Assembly: GCF_000340215.1 (NCBI RefSeq)
Contig: NW_006921538.1
Span: 1,550,001 to 1,614,000 of the forward strand
Length of the DNA: 64,000 nt
Source: Pseudocercospora fijiensis CIRAD86
Taxonomy: Eukaryota > Ascomycota > Dothideomycetes > Mycosphaerellales > Mycosphaerellaceae
Reading direction: 5' to 3'
The notes below the pieces were generated by a model, which saw only the letters and a program-made list of their open reading frames with translations, did not search any database and was not told the origin of the DNA. The position numbers and the translations under genes are program-made. This document shows, piece by piece, positions 11,779-22,799 of this stretch; the stretch's first letter is position 1; the number at the start of each line of letters is the position of its first letter.

Positions 11779-13075
11779 GTATAGCTCGAGGAGCGGGGAC
11801 TCTAATAGTATACCTAGCAACTATGTCTTTTATAGCTAAGAATTATACTACTAGACTAACTAGCTAGAAGATAAAATAGATAGGAAATATTGAAAATATA
11901 TACCTTTAGGACACTAGACTCTCGGCACTCCTACTAGGAATTTTAGAGGTAGGCTAGGACGTCCTATCTAGACGACTCTAGTTATAAGGCGACATCTATA
12001 ATCGGCTATCTAGAGGAAACGGCTCGTTAGCAGGCAACGAGAATATTATCGGCTCTATAGGCGAAGAGCCTAGCTCTCTTTCGAGCTCCTCCGCCTATTA
12101 AATAGAGGCTTCCTCTACCTTAAGAGCTTATACCTCCCGATCTTCCTTTATACGTAGCGACTTACGTAAGCGACGGACCTTTACGCGATGCTCGAAAAGC
12201 TTCCGCGTAAGGAGGTCTTCCTCCTCTTCGGCCGCTTTAAGATCTTTAGCTATCTTTAGGCGCGCCTTCCGGATTTTTTTATACTCTATACGAGTAACTT
12301 GTATATTATAGGACTAGCCGTATAGGGCGTACTCGGAGCAGCGGCCGGAACGGAGATCGACTTTGTAGGATTTATCGGCCTATTCGTAATAAAAGTAGCG
12401 GATCGGCATTTCGAGGCAGTCGGTAAGGATGTTATTTGCGATATTTTCCTTACGCTAACGAGAAGACAAGTCCTTTAATAACTTTAGTATAGCAAAGAAG
12501 TTAGAATTAGAAAGTTCCGGAATAAGGGACTATCCCGCTTAAGGAGGGGGATAGTATTACGGATCTGATTAGTTAGAGTCCTTATATAATCTTAGAGCGA
12601 CGCTAAGACTAGTAGGCTAAGCTATCGCTCTATCTTACTAAGAGCGATAGGAGCGGTCGAGAGCGATAGCGTCGCTTACGTCGCTCGCGACTATAGACAA
12701 AATGTCTCCTTTATATTTAGGAACGCCGGAATGCCCTTATAGCTCGAGGCGTTTAACTTATATTACCTACTTACTAATTGGAATTACCTTTGTACTAATT
12801 ATTCTATCTCTGCCTCCCGCTTATATTAGCCTCTCTAAAGAAGCCTCGGCTTGTACGTAATAAGAAGTCACCTAACGATCTGTCGCGAGTAACCGTAATA
12901 GCGGGTTAGGAATTTAGGAAGAGTCTATAGATAGACTACTAGGCAAATCGTTATATTCTATAGTAATACTATCTCTACTATTAGACTAAGTCTCGGCAAT
13001 AGTATTATAATGCATTCTACGCGAAAAACGCGTATAGAAACGTAGTATAGTAGTGTTGTTATATAGAGTTCTATA
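11779..13075 (-). mobile_element. RIP-mutated repeat relic, unidentified ORF
   Basis: A TpA-rich stretch with a - strand frame (about 12,500-12,030) stays in register apart from RIP-type stops. It reads CLEMPIRYFYYE, then YKVDLRSGRCSEYALYG, then a Lys/Glu-rich probable coiled coil. The RCSE-x-A block resembles short Cys-containing hypothetical proteins common in fungal repeat families, but I cannot name the family. A hairpin with 10-bp arms CTATCGCTCT/AGAGCGATAG and a 9-base loop lies at 12,622-12,650. Part of this stretch may be the 3' LTR of the outer chromovirus, which I could not verify without its 5' partner. Confidence 0.5.
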
Positions 13076-13916
13076 TAGGTTAGTAGTGCTCGAATCCCCG
13101 CCTCGGAGCGTCCAGGCCCTTTTGCAAGCTAGAATAGAAGAGGCCTGAGACCAATTTGGCATTTCGCTATCAAGGTCAACAACTCGCGATGACACTACTA
13201 CTATTCCACAAAAAATAAAAGCCTTTGCATGGAACCCAAATTCTAGCAAGGTAGGCACGTACACGCATGTATCTGTCTTTCGACAACATGAAAATCTGAG
13301 CTGAGCGGCCAGGAAGGAGAATAGCTTCGGTAAGACTTAGGATGAGAAAGAGTACTTTCATGCAAGAGCACGAAGATCGCCATATCGTATACGGTCCATG
13401 TGCGTTCCAATCCTCCCCAGCCAGCGGTATCAGATGGTACGACTTCTTCCTTACCTCCGTGGTTGTACGAAGCCACGCAGGACATGACAGAACTCTCCTA
13501 GGACATCCGCATTGAAGTTCAGCAGCGAGATTTTCACCAAAGCTCAAGAGTTGATTTTCCTCTTCAGGTTTTGGTCGCTTCGGCCTCAACATTGATCGCG
13601 CGTACCTTAGTCCACTTTCTTGGTTCACTGTAGGCAGAAGAAACTTGCGCGCGCTTCTTCGATCGGGATTAAACCCGAAATCTAAGCTACTACCTATACA
13701 GCTGATTGCTCGAATATCTTTCAGTATACAATCTCACCTTAGTTTTTGTTTTTTTTTTCTAATCGACGACTTCCTCCCATCGTCGACATGTAAGTGATCA
13801 GAAGTTTTGGGGGGGCGAACGTTTCGATAGGGTTTCCATCATAAAAATTCCCACAAATCTCTGTACACTCGCTATGTACATGTACACATAAGATACATCA
13901 ACCTCACTATCCCCCA
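13076..13916. other. Unique intergenic sequence, no gene seen
   Basis: TpA saturation stops at about 13,075 and composition becomes ordinary. Overlapping - strand reading frames between 12,986 and 13,628 have no recognisable domain and overlap each other in different frames, so I do not call a gene. Toward 13,916 this is the 3' flank of the amylase gene. Confidence 0.5.
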
Positions 13917-15480
13917 TCACAACCCACAAATCCCACTCCCCACCAACGCATCCCTAGGATACAAAACACTAGGCAGACCCCTCAAAACCCTCACCCCAAC
14001 ATTCCCCCGACTATCAGCCGTCAACCTCGAGCACCTCAGAACTTCCATAACACTCTGCCCAGCCGTAAACCCAGAATTCGCAGCCCCAAGCGTCATGGTC
14101 ACAGTCCCCGCACTACTGCCCCGATTACTGCATAAAAACACAACCTGTCTCCCAGCAGAACCTTTTCGCATGACGATATCGCGAGTGGTAGATTGGATCG
14201 GGGAAGCGTTGGAGGTCAAGTAGCTAGGATCTTGGGAAATGGCCCAAGAGCGGATGGCGTTGAGGCGTTGGATGTGGAGGTACAAATCTGCGGTTTGGTT
14301 GTAATTCGAAGACCAGAGAGCTTCGCGGTTTTGAGGGATGTCTGCGCCGGAGAATTTTTGTTCTTGGCCTTGGTAGATGATGGGGATGCCGTCCTGTAGG
14401 AGGGAGAAAGTTATGGCTGTGCGGATGAGGGTTGTGTCGTTTGTCATGCTTGGGAAACGAGGGTTGTCGTGGTTTTCGATGAAGGAGCCGAGGAGGGTTA
14501 CGTCTTTACAGCCGCCGCTGGAGGTGCTTTTCATGGTGTTGATACCGTTGACGAGGTTTGCGATGGAGCCGGATGTTGAGCTGAAGGCTTGCGTGATCCA
14601 GTAGTATGTCCCGTAGTTCATTAGGCCGGTTAGGTAGTTTTGATACGGGCACATGATACTTGGATCGCCGTTCCAGACTTCGCCGAGGACATGGATGTCT
14701 CCTGCTGCGCTTTGGAAGCCGGACCAGAAATCTTGGTTGACTTGATACGCTGTATCGATTCGCAGGCCGTCGATAGAGTAGTTGGAGACGAGTTGAGAGA
14801 TCCAGCGGTTCCACATGCCAGCAACGGTGGGGTCTTCTGTACGCAGGTCGGGAAGGGAGGCGATATCGCTTCCAAGCCAGCATTGCTTGATCGATGTGTC
14901 GTTGTTGTAGTCGATCGAGCAAGGGGGGTGGAAGTAGCTCCGCTTATTGAAAGGATTGAGAAGGCTATAGTCCACTGTCGCTCGGGAAGAGATGGAGCCC
15001 ATGTGGTTAGGCACGACGTCGACCATAATGTACATGCCACGGCGATGAAGCTCATCGGAAAGTGCTCGCAGGTCTCCAACGGTGCCAAACCTTGAGTTGA
15101 CATCATATACATCCTGAGCCCAGTAGCCGTGATAGGAGTTTCCGTCGCGAGTAAGGGCAATGGGGTTCTTGACTACTGGTGAGATCCAAATCTGTAATCG
15201 AGCGATGTGAGCAGGTGTCTTGAATTGGGAGTGTCATCTGTCCTCTTACTGCCGTAAATCCCATTTCCTGGATATAATCCAAGCGGTTGATGAGACCGGT
15301 CCATGTGCCATTGCAATAATCATTGAGATCCTCGCAAGCCGTCGTCGATCCATCGGACTTCGCGAAACGATCTGTCAGGACTTGGTATATGCTCTGCTTG
15401 CGCCATTGAGCAGGTGTCAGCGCCGTCACAGAAATGACCAATAGTAGCAGTATAGACAAGAAACGATGCAAGTAGGCCAT
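13917..15480 (-). CDS. Secreted GH13 alpha-amylase
   Basis: This enzyme is predicted to hydrolyse internal alpha-1,4 bonds of starch outside the cell. There are two exons: 15,480-15,250 and 15,191-13,917. The 58-bp phase-0 intron has GTAAGA/TTACAG ends. The product is 501 aa, close to Aspergillus TAKA-amylase. I chose the ATG at 15,480 because it directly opens a signal peptide ([20 protein letters not shown]); an ATG ten codons upstream would put charged residues before it. The four GH13 regions are present: [21 protein letters not shown] (nucleophile Asp about 221), III GEVWNG (acid/base Glu about 247) and [10 protein letters not shown] (Asp about 318). The C-terminal beta domain ends [18 protein letters not shown], with no added starch-binding domain or GPI signal. 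Region II has Tyr-Gln where TAKA-amylase has Lys-His. The neighbour upstream is the synaptojanin gene on the same strand, 948 bp away. Confidence 0.92.
15192..15249 (-). other. Amylase intron 1
   Basis: The 58-bp intron begins GTAAGAGG and ends GATTACAG. Removing it joins ...GFTA to IWISPVVKN..., restoring the conserved strand-3 region of the GH13 barrel. Confidence 0.85.
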
Positions 15481-16428
15481 GTTGAACGGGGAATAGAGGT
15501 GATGAAGCACTGGAATGTGGGAGCTGCGAGCCGGTCTCCAGAGGAAGCTACTCTGATGTTATAGCTGTAGCCTTTGTCACAGCAACGAAAGGCCCGCAAG
15601 CCATCCCCGTAGCACGGCACTGGTTCGACGTGACAATTGTCCGCCAACATTCTCGGTTCTGATAAAGATCGGAGGCTCCATCATACACAGGTACTGTAAG
15701 GATTGCGAGCCGGGCGCATCTGCAGTCCGAAGCCCAGTAGAACTATCCCCGCGGTTCAATGGAAGCAGCCGCCGTAGTTATTACGATCGTATATCAATGT
15801 TGGATCAAAGCAAAACAATCGTTCTGTCGAGCGTGCAGCGAAGCCTGCTGAAGACCACTGTCGAGGACTAACCCTCCTCCATCGCAAAGGCTCAGCTTCA
15901 TGCTAGCCCGTGCAAACAATACATTGCGGATGACGAACGCTGAGACAGTCGAGGCCGAGAGATAGCGCAACACCGAGGTCAGCAGTGACGCCGCTTGGCG
16001 GGACCGAAGCAAAGGGTGAGATTCATTCACCGTAGGGCTTTTAAGTGGCAGCCACGGCGTTGCGATGGAGACTCATTCCGGGGGGGTTGGCAGTAGCCAT
16101 GGAGGTAAGACCATCCACATTCTGGCTTTCTGTGGCGTTCGTTCGGCGTCCCATAAAACAATAATGGTCTCATAATACGAATGTGTTGAAGAAGAGAGTA
16201 CCGTCCTATCGAGGACATGTTCGCTATCCTGATTGTATGAAGACTTATCATCACTTGTCTGCTTGTCTACTTCAATTGTCATCTCAGCTATCACATGTCT
16301 CTCAACGGAATAGATGATCCTCCTCACGCTGGCCTCCCATTTCTCTTCAAACACGGATCATCGTGAGATTTCTGGAATGGTCATAGACACTGTCTTTCAT
16401 TTTCTCGTATCTCATACCTTACGTTATG
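15481..16428. promoter_or_regulatory. Amylase upstream region
   Basis: No gene is supported in these 948 bp; the short frames here overlap on both strands and match nothing I know. The segment should hold the amylase promoter and the 3' flank of the phosphatase gene. A CCCCGC match to the CreA carbon-repressor consensus lies near 15,747, but so short a motif is expected by chance. Confidence 0.4.
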
Positions 16429-19400
16429 TCAGTTCGGCTGCAGTGGTACCCAATCCTTAAGCCCTTCACTAGCTACACCATCATCGTCCATAAGAGGTAC
16501 GGCAGGCTTTCTTGGCGGCAGCTTTGGGCCATTGCTCTCCGTCGATGCTGTCGACAAATTTGTGCCGGTCCGTACTACTTTTCTAGGTGGTGGTGGCTGT
16601 GGCGCAGGGCTGCTTGATCTGGCTTGAATATCGCTAAGCAGCTTCGACTTGACGTCTGCGACGCCGTTACTTCTCGACGGTGGAGGAGGTAGCACTTGTC
16701 TAGCATTACTCGGTGGTGTGTAGGTAGACCTCCTGGCCTCGGGTGGTGGAGGTGGGACCATAGAAGAACCTGTTGGAGCCGGGCTGTTGACAGATCCTCG
16801 TGCTTGTGGTGGAGGAGGAGCAACTGTTTTCGCAGATGCAGAGACATTCGAGGCTTGGCTCTCAGAGCGCAGCAAGCTCGGCTTGTTGGGCTTCGGTGGT
16901 GCTGGTTTTCGCAACGTCTGCTTGAGCTGCATTCTATGCAAGCTCTCATAGTCTGCTGCACCCTCCACGTTAGGTGGCTCCGAAGACCTCGTAGCATCTT
17001 CACCAGGTTTCAAAGGCGGGGGCAGCCTCCTAGGCACACTCTCCCTTCGAGATGGGGTGGAGGCTCCATTTCTCGCCTGTCCGTATAGCGAAGTTGGTCG
17101 TGATGGAGGAATTGCCGGCTTTTCGACCTTCACCCAATCCGGCTCGTTTGTAGGTGTCCAAGGATTTGATGGCCTCGCGGGATTGAGGACATGGCCTGTA
17201 CTTGGAGGTGTTACTGTTGCTCTTGCTGGCATACCATTGTCGAGCCACCACTTCCTCTTCTCGGAGCTGGCCGGCGGCAAGCCGTTTTCGACAGAGTCGT
17301 ACCCATATATGGACTCGTCGTCACTCTCGGCCATTTGGCTGGCGGTGTGTGAGCCAACCACAGTTCTTCGCTTTGTGTATAGATCCGAATTGATTTGATC
17401 TTTCTTTGCTTGGTTTACAACACTAATCGTGCAAGAGAACAGCCCCCACACAGGCTTGTGGTCAGAAAAGCGTAGAGGAGCAGAATCATAATGGAGTTGT
17501 CGGATGTTGTCACCTTTGGTAAGTATCCGGTCGCACCATGCAGGAATTCTGCTTTTATCCGATGTATCGTAGTCATCTGTTCCGATATTGAATTTGTACG
17601 TGGGTAAGAATGTCGGTGTTTGCTCCGAGTAGTGCGGGAACGTTCTGCCGTGTACCATCTGGAGGTTCAACTGGTCGTTCTCGTACAGTGTCCCAAGATC
17701 GCCTTTCTTGATCAACGCCCTGCATCGCTCATTTTCCAAGCCAATGCGGTAATTGAAGTCACCGAACCAGATGACAGTCTTGTGGTCGTCTATGGATCTG
17801 TTGCGCTGGAAGCGTAGGCCCGAAGAGATGGTGCGATAGTCCTGGTTGCGCTCGTCATAATTGGCAAACCCAGCCGCCAAATGTGCTGTTACGAAGCAGA
17901 TGGCGGTATCAGCACACTCCATTCGAATGGCAACAGCGCCTTTGTTTCCAGCCATGCCACTCAGGCCTGTCTTCTTGACGGCGCCCTCGACGTTCCGAAT
18001 CATTGGTAGGACGCTAGCTTTCACGAAGATGGAAAGTGACGCTCCCACAAGCTGGCCACCTCTCAACAGGACGTAATCCTCGTGACCGTGTCTTTGGGCA
18101 TTTGCGTTCAAAGTGGCCTTGACGGCATCTTCCCAGACACTCCGGCGATGTGGATCGGTCGACATGATTTGGCCAACATCCAGATCTACGATCTCCTGGA
18201 ATGCAACGGCTGCAATATCTGGCACCCTGTACTCGTTCTCTACGATGGGACACAACCAAGGTGTCAGGTCTTCATCAATACCATGCGTCTTGCCGTTCAG
18301 GTTGAAAGTTCCCACCCAAATGCTGATCTTCGCAGAAGTAGTGAAATCGTTCGAACGTTTCGCTAGCTCAGTCTGAACCCAGTCATTGATCGGATCGTAC
18401 AGGTGCACAGGTGTTTGGCCGACCAAGCGACCAAGAAGCATATCCATGGTGTTCTGTCTGCCCTTGTCTTCGACATTATTGATGTAAAACCTTTGCGCAC
18501 TTTTTCTAATGTCTGCTAAGGTGCCGGCCAGTGACATCTTCCCCGATCTGGTAAACGAAGACTTCAGTGCACCTGTGCCGGCATAAATCTTGGATAGTGC
18601 ATCGCCATTGTCAGCCCACAGCATACCATGCCGGGCCCAGAAATCAGAAGTTGGCTTGTTCTCGCCACGGGAAGCAAGGAATATCTCGAATGCGATTTCG
18701 GAAATAATAGTTTGCACCAGGTTGGTGCGGTCCAAGCAGTCAAGGCAGTTGGTCCTGAAGACACCTGCCTGTTTCAGGATCTCGTTTTGTCCAGCCACGA
18801 CATGCTGCTTGCCATCCTTGTTTACGATTTCTTGGTGCTCCTCACTGAGATGATACTCGAAGGCAACTGCGGATCTTTCGATCCAGCGCCTGATACCCTT
18901 CGCTGCTTCATACCCATTCGGCCCTCTTGTCTCTGCATGGAAGTCGTAGTTTATTGCTGTAAGATGCCGATGTTCAGATTCTGCTGCTTTGTCGACTGGA
19001 TGGTTGAGCGTGCTATGAGCGATATGGTGCAAGTACTGTCTGGTTAATTGCATCTCTTGCGATTTCTCCTCGCTCAGCAAATTGACGACCACAATATCTC
19101 CATAAGTCTCCGAAAGTCGCTGCATATGCTTGTCAAACGCATGTTGAGTCGCTTCTACAGATCTCGTGATCTGAATCTTCTGCTGGCCTGGAAGTCCTGA
19201 GGCTTGTTCCCAAAATAAAGGCACGCTACCTCGAATTTGCACATAAGAGAAGCAAAGCTCGTCGGTTGTAAAAACCGTCTCCGTCTCACAGAAGTTCGCG
19301 ACGTTGCCGTCGTCGTCAATTCCGCGAGCGTTGAACCTCGTGCCTGCCCTGCGACAGGATTGTCGAGAAATGAGCGTCATCTGCGATGGTAGCCCAGCAT

Positions 19401-20169
19401 TATTCCACCTAGCCGGTGAGCTTGAAGCGGGTACCGTCACGGTCCCTGCAAAACCTCTGATCGCACTCGTCAATATTCGGGAGTGATCGAGTGCCTCTTT
19501 CTCTTTCTGACTCAGCCGCGAACGAAAGTCAACTAGCGGCTGAATCATATAGGTGTTCCAAAGAAAGCCAGCATCAAGACTGTCAATCGCAACAGTACTT
19601 GTTTCCGCAGGTCGATCTTGTACTCGCTTGGTCAGGTCAAAGTCTGCTGAGTAGTAGAAGCTGCCGCCAGAAAGTAGCTTCTTCAAAGCCATGCATGGAT
19701 GCTCGAGCAATGGCTCCTTGTGAACTCCATGATCGAAGCCATCAGCATCGAGAGAATCGGTCGGGAAAGGATTGACTTGATCATGCAACAGGTGATCGTA
19801 ATCGCTCCTGTTGAGACAGTGGAATTCGACACTCAAGATCTTCTGGATGGCCTCACCAGGTCTGACTGTCGCCACCCGTGTACTTCCATTCACCACGCAG
19901 AGAAACACATCGCCGTTGATGGTGACCATTCCCAAAGTGCCTTGTATTGACATGGAAGACAGCGTCCGGTAGCCCGTCATGTCCTGGCCCTCCCACGGCG
20001 AGAACTCCACGATGCATCTCGGGGTTCCTCCTTCGCCTAGAGAAGTGCTTGAGCCAGATATTCCAGCGGCTGTGGTCGTCGGGCTATGTTTGAATATGAG
20101 GACATGGGTGTCCGTGGCCAAGGCTATGGCGCGCTGAGGCTGGTCCCTCAGGAAGACACGGATGGACAT
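16429..20169 (-). CDS. Synaptojanin-type polyphosphoinositide phosphatase (Sac + inositol 5-phosphatase)
   Basis: This 1,246-aa intronless protein has two phosphatase domains and is the counterpart of yeast Inp51/52/53. It removes phosphates from phosphatidylinositol phosphates during endocytosis and actin-dependent trafficking. The Sac domain is roughly residues 60-530, with the CX5R(T) loop CLDCLDRT near residue 474. The inositol-polyphosphate 5-phosphatase domain is roughly 617-910, with WVGTFNLNGKT, FQEIVDL, the GNKGAVAIR...VTAHLAAG block, WFGDFNYRIGL, PAWCDRIL and SDHKPVW. The last 330 residues are Pro/Ser-rich with many PPPP and PxxP runs, as expected for SH3 partners. The first ATG is at 20,169; two codons upstream is only a GTG. 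The 654 bp upstream hold its promoter. No lesion is seen. Confidence 0.95.
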   Translation of the reverse strand: MSIRVFLRDQPQRAIALATDTHVLIFKHSPTTTAAGISGSSTSLGEGGTPRCIVEFSPWEGQDMTGYRTLSSMSIQGTLGMVTINGDVFLCVVNGSTRVATVRPGEAIQKILSVEFHCLNRSDYDHLLHDQVNPFPTDSLDADGFDHGVHKEPLLEHPCMALKKLLSGGSFYYSADFDLTKRVQDRPAETSTVAIDSLDAGFLWNTYMIQPLVDFRSRLSQKEKEALDHSRILTSAIRGFAGTVTVPASSSPARWNNAGLPSQMTLISRQSCRRAGTRFNARGIDDDGNVANFCETETVFTTDELCFSYVQIRGSVPLFWEQASGLPGQQKIQITRSVEATQHAFDKHMQRLSETYGDIVVVNLLSEEKSQEMQLTRQYLHHIAHSTLNHPVDKAAESEHRHLTAINYDFHAETRGPNGYEAAKGIRRWIERSAVAFEYHLSEEHQEIVNKDGKQHVVAGQNEILKQAGVFRTNCLDCLDRTNLVQTIISEIAFEIFLASRGENKPTSDFWARHGMLWADNGDALSKIYAGTGALKSSFTRSGKMSLAGTLADIRKSAQRFYINNVEDKGRQNTMDMLLGRLVGQTPVHLYDPINDWVQTELAKRSNDFTTSAKISIWVGTFNLNGKTHGIDEDLTPWLCPIVENEYRVPDIAAVAFQEIVDLDVGQIMSTDPHRRSVWEDAVKATLNANAQRHGHEDYVLLRGGQLVGASLSIFVKASVLPMIRNVEGAVKKTGLSGMAGNKGAVAIRMECADTAICFVTAHLAAGFANYDERNQDYRTISSGLRFQRNRSIDDHKTVIWFGDFNYRIGLENERCRALIKKGDLGTLYENDQLNLQMVHGRTFPHYSEQTPTFLPTYKFNIGTDDYDTSDKSRIPAWCDRILTKGDNIRQLHYDSAPLRFSDHKPVWGLFSCTISVVNQAKKDQINSDLYTKRRTVVGSHTASQMAESDDESIYGYDSVENGLPPASSEKRKWWLDNGMPARATVTPPSTGHVLNPARPSNPWTPTNEPDWVKVEKPAIPPSRPTSLYGQARNGASTPSRRESVPRRLPPPLKPGEDATRSSEPPNVEGAADYESLHRMQLKQTLRKPAPPKPNKPSLLRSESQASNVSASAKTVAPPPPQARGSVNSPAPTGSSMVPPPPPEARRSTYTPPSNARQVLPPPPSRSNGVADVKSKLLSDIQARSSSPAPQPPPPRKVVRTGTNLSTASTESNGPKLPPRKPAVPLMDDDGVASEGLKDWVPLQPN

Positions 20170-20823
20170 GATCACGGGTCATGCTTCCGCGGACCGTAGA
20201 TGACCTTATTGTCGCATATCGGTGAGGGCCAATGTGGTTAGGCAATGAGGCCGTACGATGCGAACGCGCGGAATTCGCCCAAGACGAGACGAGGAAAGAG
20301 AAAGGTCCCGAGTCGAAACGTAACATCTCCATCAAAGTTTATTCACTGCATTGAATTGAATTTGACTCGGACACAGTGGGTCTGCGGTCTCGGCACGTGA
20401 TCGATGTGCTCGTCAACAATCACGTCTCCCTCGAATATAAAACAGTCATTCCACGCAGCTCGAGAGTGTAGGGAAGATCCCAATCTGACATGTGGCTCAA
20501 TGGTCGAGCGTCCAAAGCCATCTTGAGTCCTGACTCGCGCCTTCGAGATTTGCTACATATTGCAGGGCGGACTGCAGCCGTCACGAGAGTGTGGAAATGA
20601 TAAAGAATATACACGATTAAGGCCGTGCAGTCATCTACCTTGGTCATAGATCTCGCTATAACTCCTCGCTTGTAAGTGCCAGGGATGCCTAATAGCACTC
20701 AATGCCTGTCTTATGCAAAAGAAACGGCAACAGAATGTCAAAATGCAATGCAAATTCCGCCCATCATGGAGCAAGGACATCATCCCAGCTCCTTGTCACA
20801 TTCTGAATGGTGATGATATTCAT
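20170..20823. promoter_or_regulatory. Promoter region of synaptojanin-type gene
   Basis: These 654 bp lie between the phosphatase start and the stop of the Pro-rich gene, both on the - strand. I see no coding potential, RNA gene or repeat, so it is the phosphatase 5' flank plus the neighbour's 3' flank. Confidence 0.4.
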
Positions 20824-21888
20824 TCATCGTCGATTGATTGAGATTTTGATATCTCGTTCCCAGCTGTCTCGTGGACCATAGTCATCCCGGCGCCTGCCCA
20901 CGCTCCTGGCCCTGCTGAACTCTCTCACAGGCGGCGGTGCAGGTGCGTCGACATATCGGAAGGTTTCCCAGTCACTCCTGGGTGGAGGCTTGGAGTAGCG
21001 CCTTATCTCACGTTCCTTCTCATGCATTGAGTACTCAGATGCGGGAGGTGCGCTTGTCCTCCTTGATGAGACAGACGTACGCCGAGTTGACTGAGACCTG
21101 GCATCACTTGAACTTGATCCACCACTAGCAGGCTCCTCTTCATTCACTTCGATATAGTTTGCCTTGGTCAAAGCCTTCGAGCCAGCTGCTGACGGTGCTT
21201 TGGAAGGAGGCTTCTCGGTAGGCGCTTTCGAGCCAGCTGCTGAAGGTGCCTTGGATGGAGCGGCAGTCGGAGCTTTAGAAGGCGCTTTAGACGGTGGTGG
21301 ATCGGGAGCTGCGCTTGGAGCTTTCGACGGCGCCTTAGACGGTGCAGCGGTTGGGGCTTTGGATGGAGGAGCAGTAGGCGCTTTTGAGGGTGCTTTCGAG
21401 CCTGGAGCCGAGGGCTCGGGAGGTGGATCAGGAGCGGCCTGGGTAGAAGGAATTAGCACCGGTCGCAACATGCCTAAGGATTGGCAATCTAGGTAGTAGT
21501 GAGAATGCTATGAAAGCTTGAAGAGAATGCGATCTCATGTTGAGAAGCAATAGGTGTATCGCTCAATCGCATCAATGCAAAGGGAATTGCGAGCAGAAGT
21601 GCATACCGTTGGAGGCTTGCTCGGCGCAGCGCTCGGCGGCTTACTTGGTGGAGCCGTCGGCGGCGGAGCTGCACTGGGTGCCTTCGATGGTGGCCAGACT
21701 GAAGGAGGCGGAGGTGGAATTGATGCTGCTGGAGGTGGCGGGGGCAACGGACTCGGAGCTCGTCGTATGTATGTTCGTTCAATCCGTCTCACCGGGGGAG
21801 GAGACGGCGAGTACCGTCTGGGGTATCTTGTCGTCTTCCGGTATCTTGGTACTGGAGGACGGTATTCATCGCCGAGACCAAAACACAT
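20824..21888 (-). CDS. Pro/Ala/Ser-rich protein with PSKAP repeats, function unknown
   Basis: There are two exons: 21,888-21,607 and 21,438-20,824. They are joined by a 168-bp phase-0 intron with GTATGC at the 5' end, a TGCTAAT branch-like site and CTACCCAG at the 3' end. The product is 298 aa. The N-terminus (MCFGLGDEYRPPVPRYR) is basic and Tyr-rich with a Cys at position 2 that could be lipidated. It is followed by poly-Pro runs. About 90-180 residues are short repeats of the type PSKAP(T/S)A(A/P), which continue across the intron, supporting the model. The tail is charged: a short acidic stretch (NYIEVNEEE), Ser/Arg-rich sequence and a conserved-looking RYVDAPAPPPVREF region. There is no signal peptide or membrane segment. 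I recognise no domain; a disordered scaffold or cell-periphery protein is possible. Confidence 0.7.
21439..21606 (-). other. Intron of the Pro-rich gene
   Basis: This 168-bp intron runs GTATGC...CCTTCTACCCAG, with a TGCTAAT sequence about 16-20 bases before the acceptor. Both flanking exons encode the same SKAP/SKPP repeat in the same phase. Confidence 0.65.
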
Positions 21889-22338
21889 CGCAACGGTTAT
21901 TCTCGCGATGCCTCAATCCAAGAAGCGTAATGACGTCCGAGGCGGCTCCGAGATGTTGCGGTGCAAAGGGTAGCGACAGCGCGTGTGTATGAGAAATAAC
22001 ATACAGAGTCGCACGAAGGGAATGGCTGGAGGGACTCACCTTCCGGCGCCGGCCAGATGAGGCGTGCGATGATACATGTATGTCTTAAAGTGCCTTGGTT
22101 TCGTCCGATGATGCGGCTAGGCCTCGTGATAGCCTACGATGCGAGCCATTGGCGACCGGGGAGTCCTTGCACCATACCAACTTTCGGGCAGCACGGTTTG
22201 GGTCGGTCAGAGCGCGATAGGTCGATGCATACGGTCGCAGTGATGCCGAAAGTCGGTACCCAGGCGGTGATACTGCAGGCGTGCGTTTGCACCGAAGGAT
22301 ATCGAGATGCGCGGCGAGATCTGGGAGCAAGATGGATG
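21889..22338. promoter_or_regulatory. Promoter side of the Pro-rich gene
   Basis: This is unique sequence with no RIP signature. Frames on both strands (22,057-22,404 and 22,085-22,360) overlap head to head, run into the transposon end or show no domain, so none is called. Together with 25,920-26,123 it formed one divergent promoter before the Harbinger insertion. Confidence 0.4.
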
Positions 22339-22341
22339 TTA
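22339..22341. repeat. Left TTA target-site duplication of Harbinger element
   Basis: TTA immediately precedes the left inverted repeat and recurs at 25,917-25,919. A 3-bp TWA duplication is the hallmark of PIF/Harbinger insertion. Confidence 0.8.
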
Positions 22342-22367
22342 GGCCCTGTCTACTTGCCACCGTTTAT
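22342..22367 (+). repeat. Left terminal inverted repeat of Harbinger element
   Basis: This 26-bp end starts GGCCCTGTCTACTTGC and matches the reverse complement of 25,891-25,916 with a single C/T difference. Confidence 0.9.
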
Positions 22368-22799
22368 AGCGATTATCCACTGTAGATTGCAACAACGATT
22401 ATAGAGCCGCCTTTAATCGTTGCCGTCTTATTGTAATCGTTTATAACATTATCGCTTCTTCGCTATGCTCGGCACCTCGCTATAATTATACTATATATAG
22501 TAAGATCGGCGTAAGCGGCTCTAGAGGACTTTTTATACCTATCTATACGCTAAGTAGACTTCCGGCTAGCTACCGCTATATCTACCTCTTTATAGTATAG
22601 AATTCGATAGTATAGCGATATACGAGGTATATTTAGCGTACGCGGAGGGTAGAGCGACGATAGATTAGTTATTAATAGTAGTTACGATAGTAAGCGCGCT
22701 CTCGGTAGTGCCGCTATTCTTTCTCGAAGAACTACCGCGATTTCGAAGGCGCAACGTTTATCGACCGATAGGGCGTATATCGACTTAGATAGAGCGTAG

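Noticed and set aside
13076..13115. tRNA T-arm-like CTCGAATCCCCGCC sequence
   Set aside because: No D-arm, anticodon arm or acceptor stem can be built around it.
14193..15095. Long + strand frames across the amylase gene
   Set aside because: They are antisense shadows of a well-supported GH13 gene and encode no known domain.
20170..20175. Two extra N-terminal codons for the synaptojanin-type protein
   Set aside because: The codon at 20,173-20,175 on the - strand is GTG; the first ATG is at 20,169 and gives the natural start MSIRVFL.
21164..21973. Gly/Ala-rich + strand frames opposite the Pro-rich gene
   Set aside because: They mirror the PSKAP repeat on the other strand; the - strand model has splice sites and a start.
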